Below, one piece after another: positions 20,901 to 29,480 of a stretch of 64,000 bases of DNA. The notes below the pieces were generated by a model. The model saw nothing but the letters and a program-made list of their open reading frames with translations, was not told where the DNA came from and ran no database searches. Position numbers and translations under genes: made by a program. This DNA is from Aurantiochytrium sp. KH105 (lineage: Eukaryota > Sar > Bigyra > Thraustochytrida > Thraustochytriidae). The stretch is from positions 62,001 to 126,000 of the forward strand of contig BGKB01000093.1 in the NCBI GenBank assembly GCA_003116975.1. The letters run 5' to 3'. Every line of letters begins with the position of its first letter. Within the stretch, counting starts at the first letter, position 1.

Positions 20901-21167
20901 AAAAAAATCGTCGGCGCGACTCTCTGGACGTCGATCCCAAACGAGACGCGATCCATCTTGGTGCACATATTTGAGATATTGGATGCGCGTTTGTGGAATG
21001 GCTGTCTCGGTGTGGCTGATGCTGCCGAAATCATCATGGAAATTGAAAGCCGAGATTGCTTTTTCCTTGACCCCCACAAAGCGATCGAGGTATCCGACGA
21101 CAAAGGCGTGATTGGGGAGACCTTCGTCCCAGAGGATGCGGTTCACCACGTCCATTGCGGGCCTCAT
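17904..21167 (-). CDS. Multidomain RNA-repair-type protein: MJ1316 / 2H / P-loop kinase-like / HAD / nucleotidyltransferase
   Basis: 1087 residues, intronless. Residues ~1-80 are an MJ1316/DUF504 domain (VVNRILWDEG, VGYLDRFVGV, RIQYLKYV, LVWDRR), thought to recognise RNA ends and found in animal LENG9. Residues ~135-315 are an AKAP7/LENG9-like 2H phosphoesterase with both H-x-T motifs (HFT 175-177, HMT 269-271), expected to open 2',3'-cyclic phosphates. Residues ~372-495 resemble N4BP2-like polynucleotide kinase, but the P-loop is degraded (RGFACASKDAF). Residues ~505-640 are a HAD phosphatase with DFDHT (510-514), VLTGR and FFDDD (~625), like the 'Swiss Army Knife' RNA-repair HAD family. Residues ~670-800 are a Pol-beta-type nucleotidyltransferase (FGSTMYG, SNDVDV with D714/D716, FDVDI). 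The remaining ~290 are mostly helical and unassigned. Predicted role: cytosolic healing and tailing of broken RNA. No ligase domain is seen. Confidence 0.85.
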   Translation of the reverse strand: MRPAMDVVNRILWDEGLPNHAFVVGYLDRFVGVKEKAISAFNFHDDFGSISHTETAIPQTRIQYLKYVHQDGSRLVWDRRPESRADDFFGSFPRGNGTNIEQIMARHPPRNTPDENAASANPERAINGLNAGNPDRPNFFVCFRVLSPRIVKRAQEIQLLSPEAHEGALPTQRLHFTMLTLRLRNELELERAREALATFDIGKSLSSDQPIHVRGVDCFRDRVLHARVDPADGSLRALLHLHEALRNHMIAALGVQAWKGQDQQSFVPHMTITKCNREMSRRGAFFHPSLYSPLAAQSLGKVRVRALHLCRMAAPADPSEFYETFGSSIPNLSRWSEDDETLGTDVISWEDAQQGKAKALRARGRQVLKKRGTLVVVRGFACASKDAFMQSEYPQGRRCSSSSAFRAAITSEAADQEDATILLSQDFGQIWEYEGALQLAKAAGFACQVVQPCRGYKAWFEEALKSGHSMKKALQVAKLALSFEHDPASLWFPLRTAGPMPAPQELYVFDFDHTLFDTADPVGPWRGRGGLFVSLPLSLQDEATVSPGPALASWKRALERPRATMVVLTGRKEILEPQVRSTLDRYQLAPDALLMKPADTFQSASFKATKVQELSELGFSSVSFFDDDPLAREAVCQRMAGCPAFRSIDANSLRREDAGRAAESSHNLQEAALCAVTRQLHELVSKAHPEMLQVDPEALAIVFGSTMYGRESNDVDVCLICPHVDVAGGLLQTLYDRLRRGSILRRDHSEEMRVLDSHLAKRSKCPRIAMHVQHIVSGETFDVDIVLAMLDPSRAVERFCNAPSTHTYDKTMLEEWRSICVDKASERSLEGAIFGAGLIARTETACGALGPRLMRALVDKADERLVAHGLRGRHLQMIRTFQIAMLVVTFLEDPQTAVKGLDEVDALFSEFSNYLAISVTQESWMQVLVGLHDPEFAECHAMYLPRLIAAFRGDPIQVICPYLAYAHFQIEVRTRRPWKARLQLEAGFPRVLRSLSARGSIFVSGAGQLPFLREAIPFDGFFCAVIDLYLAVSADHRNDGSGASALRLLEQEVSQLRLPESTFARVFLSEQVNKVFSATSWCDPTEL

Positions 21168-21215
21168 GGTCTCGCGTTTCTTTCCTTACCAGGACTGTGT
21201 ACTTTTTCCCTCTTT

Positions 21216-21241
21216 CTTTTCTTTTCTTTTCTTTTCTTTTC
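21216..21241. repeat. (CTTTT)n repeat
   Basis: About five TTTTC units, 50-75 bp upstream of the repair-protein ATG; on the sense strand this is a purine (GAAAA) tract. Confidence 0.85.
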
Positions 21242-21838
21242 GTGTGAGTGCAAGAGTTGCGCGTTGCTGCACGTAGCCAATTGAAAAGGTATACGGGCGG
21301 GCTGTATACCTTCGAAGATGGTATGAGTTCAAGGTTTGTCGGCAGACTCTGCTCGGCCGTCAGCCTGGCTGTGACAGTGACATGGTGAGTTAGATAGATA
21401 GAGGAACGAGGATGGAAATGTTTGCGATCCGAGATCGTTCCGTTCTGGTTCCGAGAACGAAGAGGATTCGCTGTGTCACAGTCAAGGAAAAGGAGGGTGC
21501 GGATTTGTAAAGCGTCACGATTGCAACTTATTTTCGGTCTAACGCGCTACTCTAGAGCTTGCTGCTAGTGTAGCGAGCGGACACCAAAAGGGTCATTCGT
21601 GGGGACCCGACAGTCAATGGGCAGGTGGACGGGACGACATGTCTGACTGAGCTTGCAAGCTTGGCTAACGGACTCACTCGCTTGCTTGTAGATGTAGATG
21701 AGCGACGCATCGCCGGAAAAGCAAGCGCGCGCGCAGAAGCGAGTCCGGCAGCTAGCTCGTAGGCTGGATAGCCAAGCCTCGGGACCGCTGGCTGGCTACA
21801 TGTGTTAAGTGTGTGTAAAATGGGGGCAAGAAGGAGAC

Positions 21839-21907
21839 TCGCTAGCTAGTATAGCTAGCTGCCTCTTCGTTCAGGGCTTTCCTCGAGCGAGGAAGGGCTA
21901 GCTAGCA
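21839..21907. repeat. TAGC/CTAG palindromic cluster
   Basis: GCTAGCTAGT ATAGCTAGCT at 21841-21860 is an imperfect palindrome, with a second CTAGCTAGC at about 21898-21906. Similar CTAGC motifs recur at 48097-48121 and near 53495. Confidence 0.6.
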
Positions 21908-21983
21908 TGATCTATGAATCCTTCGGCGGAATTTAAAGGGCCGATGACAAGACTCTAGACTTGCAAGGCAGGGATAGGCCAAC

Positions 21984-22403
21984 CTAGTTCTCCTCAACAT
22001 CCTCGGCGGCGAAGCAAACTTCGAATGCCTTTTGCTCCTCGCGGCAGCGGTTGAACTGCCGGCTGTTGAGCTCGAGGCACTTTTGATACTTGAAGAATGG
22101 TTCACCGCACTTTTCTTCGCAGCGACGCAGGCTACACAATGTCAATCGTCGGTCAGTCAGTCATGAGTTAGTTCGTCAGTATGGCGCCGATTTTGTTTTG
22201 TTTTTTCTTTTGTAGAATCGTCCATTCACTTACACCTTGAGCGCGCAAGCAGTGACCTTCTCGCCTTCTGAGAGGCAGGCAGCGGGGTTGCCGTCCTTCT
22301 GCTTGCACTTGATGAAGGCCCTGTTCTGGTCCAAGCAGTTGTCCGAGATGGCAGGCGCGGCAGCCAGCAGCGCCATGTACTTGGTCGAGACGCCCTCGCT
22401 CAT
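21984..22403 (-). CDS. NDUFA8: NADH dehydrogenase complex I subunit NDUFA8-like (CHCH), two exons
   Basis: Joining exon 1 (22234-22403) to exon 2 (21984-22131) gives 105 residues with a twin-CHCH layout: NCLDQNRAFIKCKQ with ACLSEGEKVTAC in exon 1, then RRCEEKCGEPFFKYQKC and NRCREEQKAFEVC in exon 2. This Cys spacing and the GEPF..Y..CLE..N...F..CR signature fit NDUFA8/PGIV, an accessory complex I subunit on the intermembrane-space side. Such proteins usually enter mitochondria by the Mia40 disulfide relay, not by a cleaved presequence, and none is seen. The start is ATG 22403 (MSEGVSTKY). Upstream in-frame sequence to 22523 is GC-rich leader. Each exon alone looks broken; the splice restores the second CHCH motif precisely, which supports the model. 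Confidence 0.85.
22132..22233 (-). other. Spliceosomal intron, 102 nt, in NDUFA8
   Basis: On the minus strand CTCAAGGT is followed by GTAAGT (perfect donor), and the intron ends TTGTGTAG before CCTGCGTCG. Splicing in phase 2 regenerates a Val codon and continues the CHCH motif. Confidence 0.85.
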
Positions 22404-22610
22404 GGTGCCTTTCGTTTCGCTCTCCCTGCGCCGACCTTTGTCCAAGCGAAGGGTTTCCGAGGTCCCCGGGTTAGTTAGCTCGCTGCCGCCCTCCCTCGCC
22501 TGGCCCGCCCGCGTCGCACTCACACTCGCTCGCTCGCCTCCTGCACGCGTGCTGCTGCTTGGCTCTTCTACTTCTGCCGCTGCAGTGGCAGCGGAGCCGC
22601 AGGCCCAGCG

Positions 22611-22637
22611 AACCTAACCTAACCCCAAACCTAACCG
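22611..22637. repeat. AACCTAACC telomere-like cluster
   Basis: AACCTAACCTAACC, then CCAAACCTAACCG. Short and degenerate, about 210 bp upstream of the NDUFA8 start. It could be a promoter element or an interstitial telomere-like remnant. Confidence 0.55.
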
Positions 22638-23073
22638 AATGCAGAGGTCTGATTGTTGTGAACGTTGTGACGGCGCCATGATCAGCGACAACTGGCTGAC
22701 CGGTGCTGAGCGAGCGAGCGGGCGAGCGAGCGAGCTAGAGTCCTGAGGAAAGGGTTTGTGCGCGGACGTAGGCTGAGGTCTACGAATATGAAGATTATTG
22801 TGACAGGAACTTGCCTGTGAGTCAGCCATAGCCAGCTAGGCAGCGAGCGAGCCAAGCCGCGTTCCGAGAATCGACGCGTAAGAGATAAGATTTCGCCGCG
22901 AAGGTCTTTCTTCTTACAGTCAGCAAGGACCGTCGCGGACGCTTCTCAACTTGCGCTGCTGCATCGGGCAAATCCGGTGCACGTTTTTCGTTATACCATA
23001 CATACCACACACCCACGTCATTCCCAATCGATGCGAAAGGTGACCGACCGCCCGACCGACCGAACCTGTGGCT

Positions 23074-23115
23074 GCGATGCGATGCGATGCGATGCGATGC
23101 GATGCGATGCGATGC
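23074..23115. repeat. (GCGAT)n pentanucleotide array, about 8 units
   Basis: Perfect GCGAT units between two divergent genes, 460 bp from the DEP-polycystin ATG. Confidence 0.95.
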
Positions 23116-23573
23116 AACGGGTGCATCTGCGCTGTCTCTATTCGACCTATACTATACTTTTCTTATAACAAAAACGTTGACGGCCGCACCGCTGACGGCC
23201 GCGCGTCGACCCCACACAACTCGAAGATGACCGACCAACCGCCATGACCTATTTTCAATCATTGATTGTGTGCTCCTGCGGACCGGTGGTATCAAATGCG
23301 GTGGAACGGCCATCCCTTCTTCCTCCCTCTACCGCACAAGCGCTCTCGATCCGGATCGAGGAGCCGCCGCGGCCGGGCACGACTCGCATCAACGGCTCGC
23401 CGCAAAAGCTCTGCTGACCGAACCCCCAGAAAGCGCACCATAGTAGAGGGAAGCATGGGAGAGCAAAGCATTGCAGAGCAACTTGAAAGCATTGGAGAGC
23501 AAAGCGGCTTCGGCTCGGGCGCCGCAGACGGCGCCGCGAGATTGATCGATCAATCGCTCGATTGATTGGCCCC

Positions 23574-26500
23574 ATGAAGAACCTGCGTGGCATATGCATC
23601 GAGGCCCGCAACGAGGAGGAGGTAGAGGTGCGCAAGCGTCTGGAGGAGCGCGATAAAGTACAATGCGAGATCCAACAACTTGCGATCCGCATGCAGAGAA
23701 ATGGCGGGGTCGATATTGCTGATCGCAGGGTCGGGCGGTATGTCGTCAAGGCATGCTTTGTTGCGAGCGAACTTGTGCAGTGGATCATGAAAACGTACGG
23801 AACAACGGAGCACCTCGCCGTGCTCATCTGCGAAGAAATGTGGACACGAGGCCTCATTTCGCACGGAACGCAGCGCTTTAAACCCTTCGAGAACAGCCGG
23901 AATCTCTTCTTCCGGGTGGCGCACCCTTATACCGTGAACTTGCTCGTGGCGCCTTCGGACCTCAATCTGCTGCATCGCCAGCTACGCGACAACTCGGGCC
24001 CAAAGCTCAAGGACAGAATCGCGTACGGAAAGCTCATCAAGCACTGCTTTGTTGCATCGGAGCTTGTGGACTGGTGCGTGTCAGTGCGCAATGTTTATCC
24101 GCGCGAAAGAGCCATACAGATTGCGCAACAACTCTTGGACGAGGGTTACATCTACAATGTCAATGGGAGCGCCCGCTTTCTCGACAGCGCGCACGCTCTA
24201 TGCCAGCACAAGGACACTTATTGCGGTAACATCAACCTTCGAGGTAGGCTTCTCGAACATTTTGTGAACCGCTTCTCCAGGGAATATGAAAGACAAAAGG
24301 ACGCCCGCAAGGTCGCACACCTCAGCGTCGGAGAGAGCGTCACGATTATTAAAGATCTCGTGCAAGATTGCCACGATATCAAGGCGCGCTACTTGCTGGA
24401 CAGGCTGCTCGAGAAAAAACGCATTGAGGTTATTCCACGAGCAGGCTCTGCCATCCCTGCGGGTCTTTTTGCACCATCGAAACAGCCAATCGTAGAACGG
24501 ACCACGGCATCGTCTGCGTTTTCCAGGTCGGCTCGCACTCTCAACGTCTACGACATTGACAATGCTCTCGACGACAATCAAAGCATCGTCAAGTTGCGAC
24601 CCTTTGATCCGAGTCAGAGCTCCAACGTCTTTCCGACAGGGAGCATTGGTGGTTTCGGGAGCCTCACATACGGTTTTGGCGGAAATCACAGTCAAAACTA
24701 CGATCCTGTGGTATACGATCCGAATAGACCCATTGATGTTGTTGGCAACATCAGTCAGCGCGAAGCGCAACGTCGTGCTCTTCGTCTTCTTGCGCAGCTC
24801 AGTGGGGCTGCCGCACGGCTCTCGCATGCTCCTATGACGCCGCTGTCACGAGGACTCAAGTTGCTCTCCAAGTTTGTGCACGTGTTCATGGCAATTGCAC
24901 TCGTTCTAGAGGTTTCTCTGGGTGTGACCTCGACACTTGATCTCACGTCCGGGATTCAGGACACTTTCACGCAGAGTCAATTCGATCATCTTAGCACCAT
25001 TTCCGACTTTGCTCGCTGGCTTGAGGATTCGATGCTTGCGCCTGGATTCCCTTGGCTCGGTCGACACTTTGCGCTCGTCGACTACCCCACCTTATTGGTT
25101 TCGGTTCCGGAAGCCGTGGATTGCACCGCAGACGCAGTGTCGGAACGAAACTTTCGCGCTCGCGCTGCGAGCATTGCAGGATTTCAGGGCGAGAATCTCA
25201 CACAGATTGATTCGATTCCTTGCTTTCGCGATTCGCGAGCAACGACGAGCGGCCTGGCACACATTGACAACTTTTCTTCCCGTCGCACGATGCTTTGGCA
25301 AGCAAACAATTATACAGGGAGCGCGAGCCAAATGGCCAATGCAAATGTGTTCCAGGAAATGGGAGAGCAACCCGACCACCTGCAACCGAGCCGGCTCGCG
25401 CTTCAACTTGTGATCCTTTCTGCGCAGACCAAACCGCCCACGGTAACAGTCATTCGCGCTCTGGCTCACATGGGTCCAGTGCGCAACGAGGTTGTCGTTC
25501 GCACCTCAGCAATAGAACTCGAGCACCAACACTGGGCCACGGGGCTCCTTTGGATCGCTTGGTCTCTCTGTGTTATTGAGTATGTTGTGGCTGCGTGGTA
25601 CACGCACGGGCGCTACATGCGCTCGCTTCGGTCGGCCAGCATGATGTCGCGAGTGGTCTTATCTTTGGTAGGTCTTGTGCTGCATGCTGAGCACACTGCC
25701 CGACAGCGCGAATACTTGGAGGGTGTTGTGGAATCTGGAAACGCGTGGCACGCGCGTTCCCAAGAAGAATCCCAATATGCGCACGACCCCTTTGAGTATC
25801 TCTTTGATGCCGGCAACGCGTCGCACACGTGTCTGGTGGCAGCCATGTTCTTTACATGTGTAGGGCTCATGGCCAAGCTTGGCGGCGCGAGATACGACAT
25901 TTTCGCCGTGATTATGCGAACACTTGGGGGTGTGAGCAGAGAGGTGGAGATTATTGTACTTTCGTTCCTTGGGAATTTTGTGGCGTTCTCCATGTCCGCA
26001 TATGCCATCATGCAATCCTCAGCACCCGAGTTCAAGAGTCCGACGATGGCGGCAATGACCTTTTTCGGGTCCATGTTTGGTGGAGCGCCGTGGAAGTCCT
26101 TTCACGCAAGCGCGGTTCCAAGTTTACTCACAGGGACAACAGGATTCTTGTTGCTTGGTTTTTATCTCTTCTTTTCGATCTTCGTGCTCCTCTCCCTCTT
26201 CCAGGCACTGATGTTGGAGTCCTTCCAGCACCAAAAAAAGCAAGAATACGCTCTCAACAATGAGCTCAAGCGACACATGTACACGGATGAGGCCGCAAGC
26301 GAACTCGAAACGCTCAAGGAGTGGTTGACGCGAAGCCCGGATGCCTCTTCTCGAGCCAACGGGCCCCTTGTGCGCTCATCTGCGACGGACAAGGAGATTT
26401 TGCACTCGATGAGGAGAGTACCTCTTGCGACTTCGGGCTCGGACTCTCTGTATACGATGAAGCGTGCCGGGCAATGGATGCCTGAAATGATGGGCGAGAG

Positions 26501-26690
26501 CGACGAGGTGGCCAAAGCGTATTCTTTTGACGAACTCGCAGCCGAAACCCGTCTCTTACGTGCTTCAGAGGGCCCGAAACGGAATCGTCTCGTGCCCACG
26601 AAGATTGTTCCCGAAGCGGACCTTGAATTTCGCAGAGACAGCGCTCTCGTCAGCGGATCCCGCATGGTTCTCGTGAAAGATAATGAATGA
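23574..26690 (+). CDS. Tandem DEP domains fused to a polycystin/TRP-like cation channel
   Basis: 1038 residues from ATG 23574. Two DEP domains lie at ~25-110 and ~130-205, recognisable by the repeated CFVASELVxW core. DEP modules bind membranes or GPCR/RGS partners. After a linker (to ~415) comes a six-span channel. S1 (~430-450) is followed by a ~200-residue extracytosolic loop with Cys and N-glycosylation sites, like the polycystin loop. S2 (GLLWIAWSLCVIEYVVAAW), S3, S4 and S5 (VLSFLGNFVAFSMSAYA) follow, then a pore-helix segment (MAAMTFFGSMFGGAPWKSF) and S6 (FLLLGFYLFFSIFVLLSLF). The cytosolic tail (~890-1038) is charged, with helices but no EF-hand seen. Predicted role: a cation channel gated or targeted through its DEP domains, on plasma membrane or cilium. 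Polycystin membership rests on topology, not a diagnostic motif. Confidence 0.8.
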   Translation: MKNLRGICIEARNEEEVEVRKRLEERDKVQCEIQQLAIRMQRNGGVDIADRRVGRYVVKACFVASELVQWIMKTYGTTEHLAVLICEEMWTRGLISHGTQRFKPFENSRNLFFRVAHPYTVNLLVAPSDLNLLHRQLRDNSGPKLKDRIAYGKLIKHCFVASELVDWCVSVRNVYPRERAIQIAQQLLDEGYIYNVNGSARFLDSAHALCQHKDTYCGNINLRGRLLEHFVNRFSREYERQKDARKVAHLSVGESVTIIKDLVQDCHDIKARYLLDRLLEKKRIEVIPRAGSAIPAGLFAPSKQPIVERTTASSAFSRSARTLNVYDIDNALDDNQSIVKLRPFDPSQSSNVFPTGSIGGFGSLTYGFGGNHSQNYDPVVYDPNRPIDVVGNISQREAQRRALRLLAQLSGAAARLSHAPMTPLSRGLKLLSKFVHVFMAIALVLEVSLGVTSTLDLTSGIQDTFTQSQFDHLSTISDFARWLEDSMLAPGFPWLGRHFALVDYPTLLVSVPEAVDCTADAVSERNFRARAASIAGFQGENLTQIDSIPCFRDSRATTSGLAHIDNFSSRRTMLWQANNYTGSASQMANANVFQEMGEQPDHLQPSRLALQLVILSAQTKPPTVTVIRALAHMGPVRNEVVVRTSAIELEHQHWATGLLWIAWSLCVIEYVVAAWYTHGRYMRSLRSASMMSRVVLSLVGLVLHAEHTARQREYLEGVVESGNAWHARSQEESQYAHDPFEYLFDAGNASHTCLVAAMFFTCVGLMAKLGGARYDIFAVIMRTLGGVSREVEIIVLSFLGNFVAFSMSAYAIMQSSAPEFKSPTMAAMTFFGSMFGGAPWKSFHASAVPSLLTGTTGFLLLGFYLFFSIFVLLSLFQALMLESFQHQKKQEYALNNELKRHMYTDEAASELETLKEWLTRSPDASSRANGPLVRSSATDKEILHSMRRVPLATSGSDSLYTMKRAGQWMPEMMGESDEVAKAYSFDELAAETRLLRASEGPKRNRLVPTKIVPEADLEFRRDSALVSGSRMVLVKDNE

Positions 26691-26939
26691 TATATTCGTG
26701 GTATTGTTCTCGTTCATCCTTTTGCCGTATGGTTTCTACTCGATCGATCGATGTGAGCAAGTCCGCAACACCAAAATTTTTCTCTTGCGCGCAGGTGGCA
26801 TGCCCTCGACTCTTGTGATCAACTTTTGAAAATGAAGAAAGAACTTAGCTTTTGTTTTGTAAATAAGTAACAATAAAGTAAGCGAGGGGGAGACGCAACC
26901 TTGCGGTCGGTCTCGTTCCATCCGCTCCCGCTAATTGCC

Positions 26940-29480
26940 TCACTTTGCAGCAGCAAAGGCACTGAGGCGGGAGAGGTCCTGCTGGTCGTCACCGAAACGG
27001 CGCCGGCATAGATTTCCATGATCTCTGCTCAGCGTCTCGCCGCGAGATTCCCCAAGAAAAGTTTCACCTGAGCTTGAACGAAAAGAACTAGCTCGACCCA
27101 AGGATACCTTTGCATCAGGGACACTTTCCCCCGTAAGGGCTTCCGAGTATGCTCGGGGACGCGCTTGTAGCAGATCTTCAGGTCCAATCGGGCTTTCCAT
27201 GGCCTCGAGATCTTCTAGGGATACGCGACGCACAAGGTGCGCACCATTGGGTCCGATGCGCTGCGGTGACGAAAGAACGCGAGTTTTGTCAATCTCGCAG
27301 CGTCGCTCCGTATCGACGACGGGAAGCGCCGGGGGCGGCAAAAGCAGGTCCAGCGCCAAATTATGTTTGGGCGAGGACAGCGAGGCCGCGCGGTTGCGTG
27401 CGCGCGCACGAGGGCTTCCCACGGTATGAGGAACAGGCTGATAAAGCGTGATATGATGCGCAAAGTCACCTGAGCCCTTGCGACGCAACCCCTTTTTGGG
27501 TCCCGCAGCTCTTTTGGCCGTGGGGCTGGTGGCTGGCGAGGCAGCAAGCTTGGGCGATATTTGCGTCGAGTCGGCCGAGCGCGCGCGCAGGCGTGATCCG
27601 GACAGACTACGTTTGTCGTCGACTACGTTGAGACGGTGAAGATGCTGAATATGACGCTCCATCGCATCGTCAGCATGGTGACTGGCTTCGATGACAACCC
27701 GGGGCCCAAAACACTGGATCCGGGCAAGATCCTTTGAAGTAAAATGGTCGAAGCCTTCCATGGAGAGCTTGCGCAGGTTCGGAAGGCGCTGCATGATTGC
27801 CAGAAAGCAAGGCGCAGAAATGTGGAAGCACCAGCTCAGATCAAGGTGTTCCAAACGGGGCCACGCCACAGGCGCCTTGACCGCGGATTTGTCGGTGAAG
27901 AGCGAAAAAGTTGCAGCCGCTGTGGCCGCCTCGGAGAGCGCCTCCTCTGTGCCGGCTTGAGGGGCGACCTCGAGCTCGACAGTGGAGGCCTCGATGCCCA
28001 GCGCACGGAGGAATCCGTGGTCGGTGATGGCGCTGCAGCAATAAATAAGCAGAGTTTGCAGGTTTGTACATTGCATGAGATGCTCAAGGCCGCGGTCCGT
28101 GATGCCAAGACAGCCAGAAAGGTCGACGTACTCGAGGGCGTGGCAACCACTCACGAGGGCTTCCACACCGACGTCGGAGAGCCGCTCGACGCGGCGAAAG
28201 GCAGCCTTGCGGAGACGCGGGCAAGAGGAAGCAAGCGTCTGCATGAAGAGGTTCGAAGCCCCAATGCATCCGCTCAAGCAAATTTCCTCGAGCCGCGGAG
28301 AGGCCTTGGCGAGTTCGCAGAGCCCGCCAATATCAGAAATCTCCTTGCAGCCCTTGAGCTCGAGAACACGCAGATTGGGACCGACTGCATGAGCGAAGCG
28401 GCGAAGCTGCTCGCCGGAGTCAAGCCGAGGGCAGTCGCCGAAACGCAGCGCAGACAGAGTCGACCGTACCAGCGTGACACCTGTGTGGGTCGAGTTGGGA
28501 TCTAGGTCGAGAGGAAATCCTCGATGTTCCGACAGGGCGAAAAAGAGCGGGCCTTCGGGAAAAAGGCCGTCGCAGGCAAATTGGCGCAATGCGTGCATGC
28601 GCAGGATCCCCAGTGCTACGCCCTCCTCGGTCAAGGTATATGTGCGCCGCTGCTGGGAGGGCTCGCGGACATCACAGCATCCGGAAATGTCGAGGACTTG
28701 GAGCCGCTCCCGCACACTTGGCACACCTGCGATGGTTTGAAAATGCTCGTCGCCCATTGCGCACCACGAAAGATCGAGTGCGCGCAGGCGTGGACTCGCC
28801 TGGACGAGATTGAGGACACCTGCGCCGGTGACATGGTGGCCCGACTCACGGCAGGAGACTTCGCGAAGCGTTGGTCCGCATGCGTCTGCGAGCGCGCGAA
28901 GAGCGCGATCGCACATTGCGTTGGAGATGAGAATCTCGAGGTCTCGGCAATGCGCAAGAATTTTTGCCATGGGGGGCTCCTCGGACGAGGGCGTGGAGGA
29001 GACCCGGAGTTCGGGACAGTTCACAATTTCGAGTCTACGGAGATTGGGGCTGAGCGCACGTCCGAAGTTGGGTCCAGCAAAGATGTTTTCGCGCAAGGTC
29101 AGGGTCTCGGCCGCGGGGCACATGTTGAGGAGCGCGACGATGTCCTCGTCGGAAGCGCTGACTCGCGAAATATCGACGACCGTGCGTCGAGCGAGCGAGG
29201 CTTCCACGAGAGCGCGGAGCTGTGTAGAGGCCGTGCGCACGATCATGGCGTCGCGGAGACTGAGGAAACTGATTACGGTGTCCTCTGCGACCTTGTCGGG
29301 CAGGCTGAAGAAGCGCGGTGCCACGAGGCCCGCCAGCAGGGCCGTCATGAACGCAACGTTGTGTCTCTCGCCGGACATTAGCAGCTTGCGCTTGTCGCTC
29401 TTGCCGCTCTTGTCCGCAGCGAGGGCGTTCGGCTTGGCGACGGTGGCGCCGGTGGCGCCGCCGCCGCTCCTGTTCGGCAT
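26940..29480 (-). CDS. F-box / leucine-rich-repeat (FBXL/AMN1-type) protein
   Basis: 846 residues from ATG 29480. Residues ~57-98 fit an F-box (FFSLPDKVAEDTVISFLSLRDA...). About fifteen leucine-rich repeats of the Cys-containing type follow to ~640 (LRALDLSWCAMGDEHF, LEYVDLSGCLGITDRG, LEHLDLSWCFHISA), as in FBXL and AMN1 proteins. The last ~200 residues are Ser/Arg/Pro-rich and disordered, with many SP sites that could be phosphorylated. F-box/LRR proteins act as substrate receptors of SCF ubiquitin ligases: the F-box binds Skp1 and the LRRs bind the target. The target is unknown. Upstream in-frame sequence to 29831 is leader-like and Arg/Ala-rich, so the MPNRSGGG start was chosen. It converges with the DEP-polycystin gene across only 249 bp. 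Confidence 0.85.
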   Translation of the reverse strand: MPNRSGGGATGATVAKPNALAADKSGKSDKRKLLMSGERHNVAFMTALLAGLVAPRFFSLPDKVAEDTVISFLSLRDAMIVRTASTQLRALVEASLARRTVVDISRVSASDEDIVALLNMCPAAETLTLRENIFAGPNFGRALSPNLRRLEIVNCPELRVSSTPSSEEPPMAKILAHCRDLEILISNAMCDRALRALADACGPTLREVSCRESGHHVTGAGVLNLVQASPRLRALDLSWCAMGDEHFQTIAGVPSVRERLQVLDISGCCDVREPSQQRRTYTLTEEGVALGILRMHALRQFACDGLFPEGPLFFALSEHRGFPLDLDPNSTHTGVTLVRSTLSALRFGDCPRLDSGEQLRRFAHAVGPNLRVLELKGCKEISDIGGLCELAKASPRLEEICLSGCIGASNLFMQTLASSCPRLRKAAFRRVERLSDVGVEALVSGCHALEYVDLSGCLGITDRGLEHLMQCTNLQTLLIYCCSAITDHGFLRALGIEASTVELEVAPQAGTEEALSEAATAAATFSLFTDKSAVKAPVAWPRLEHLDLSWCFHISAPCFLAIMQRLPNLRKLSMEGFDHFTSKDLARIQCFGPRVVIEASHHADDAMERHIQHLHRLNVVDDKRSLSGSRLRARSADSTQISPKLAASPATSPTAKRAAGPKKGLRRKGSGDFAHHITLYQPVPHTVGSPRARARNRAASLSSPKHNLALDLLLPPPALPVVDTERRCEIDKTRVLSSPQRIGPNGAHLVRRVSLEDLEAMESPIGPEDLLQARPRAYSEALTGESVPDAKVSLGRASSFRSSSGETFLGESRGETLSRDHGNLCRRRFGDDQQDLSRLSAFAAAK

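Larger units (their letters stand above)
21168..21983. other. Intergenic with pyrimidine and TAGC tracts
   Basis: No gene. Contains the promoter of the repair-protein gene (right of 21167), a TTTTC repeat, and clustered CTAGC palindromes toward the end of NDUFA8. Confidence 0.5.
22404..23573. other. Divergent intergenic region
   Basis: Promoters of NDUFA8 (-) and the DEP-polycystin gene (+). Holds a telomere-like CCTAA cluster, a GCGAT pentamer array, and GATTGATCGATCAATC palindromes just before the ATG at 23574. No gene recognised. Confidence 0.5.

Noticed and set aside
21902..22105. Separate 67-residue minus-strand ORF in the NDUFA8 second exon
   Set aside because: Wrong frame; splicing from 22233 to 22131 gives the CHCH reading instead.
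23074..23115. CRISPR-like array
   Set aside because: Only a 5-bp tandem repeat with no spacers, in a eukaryotic genome.
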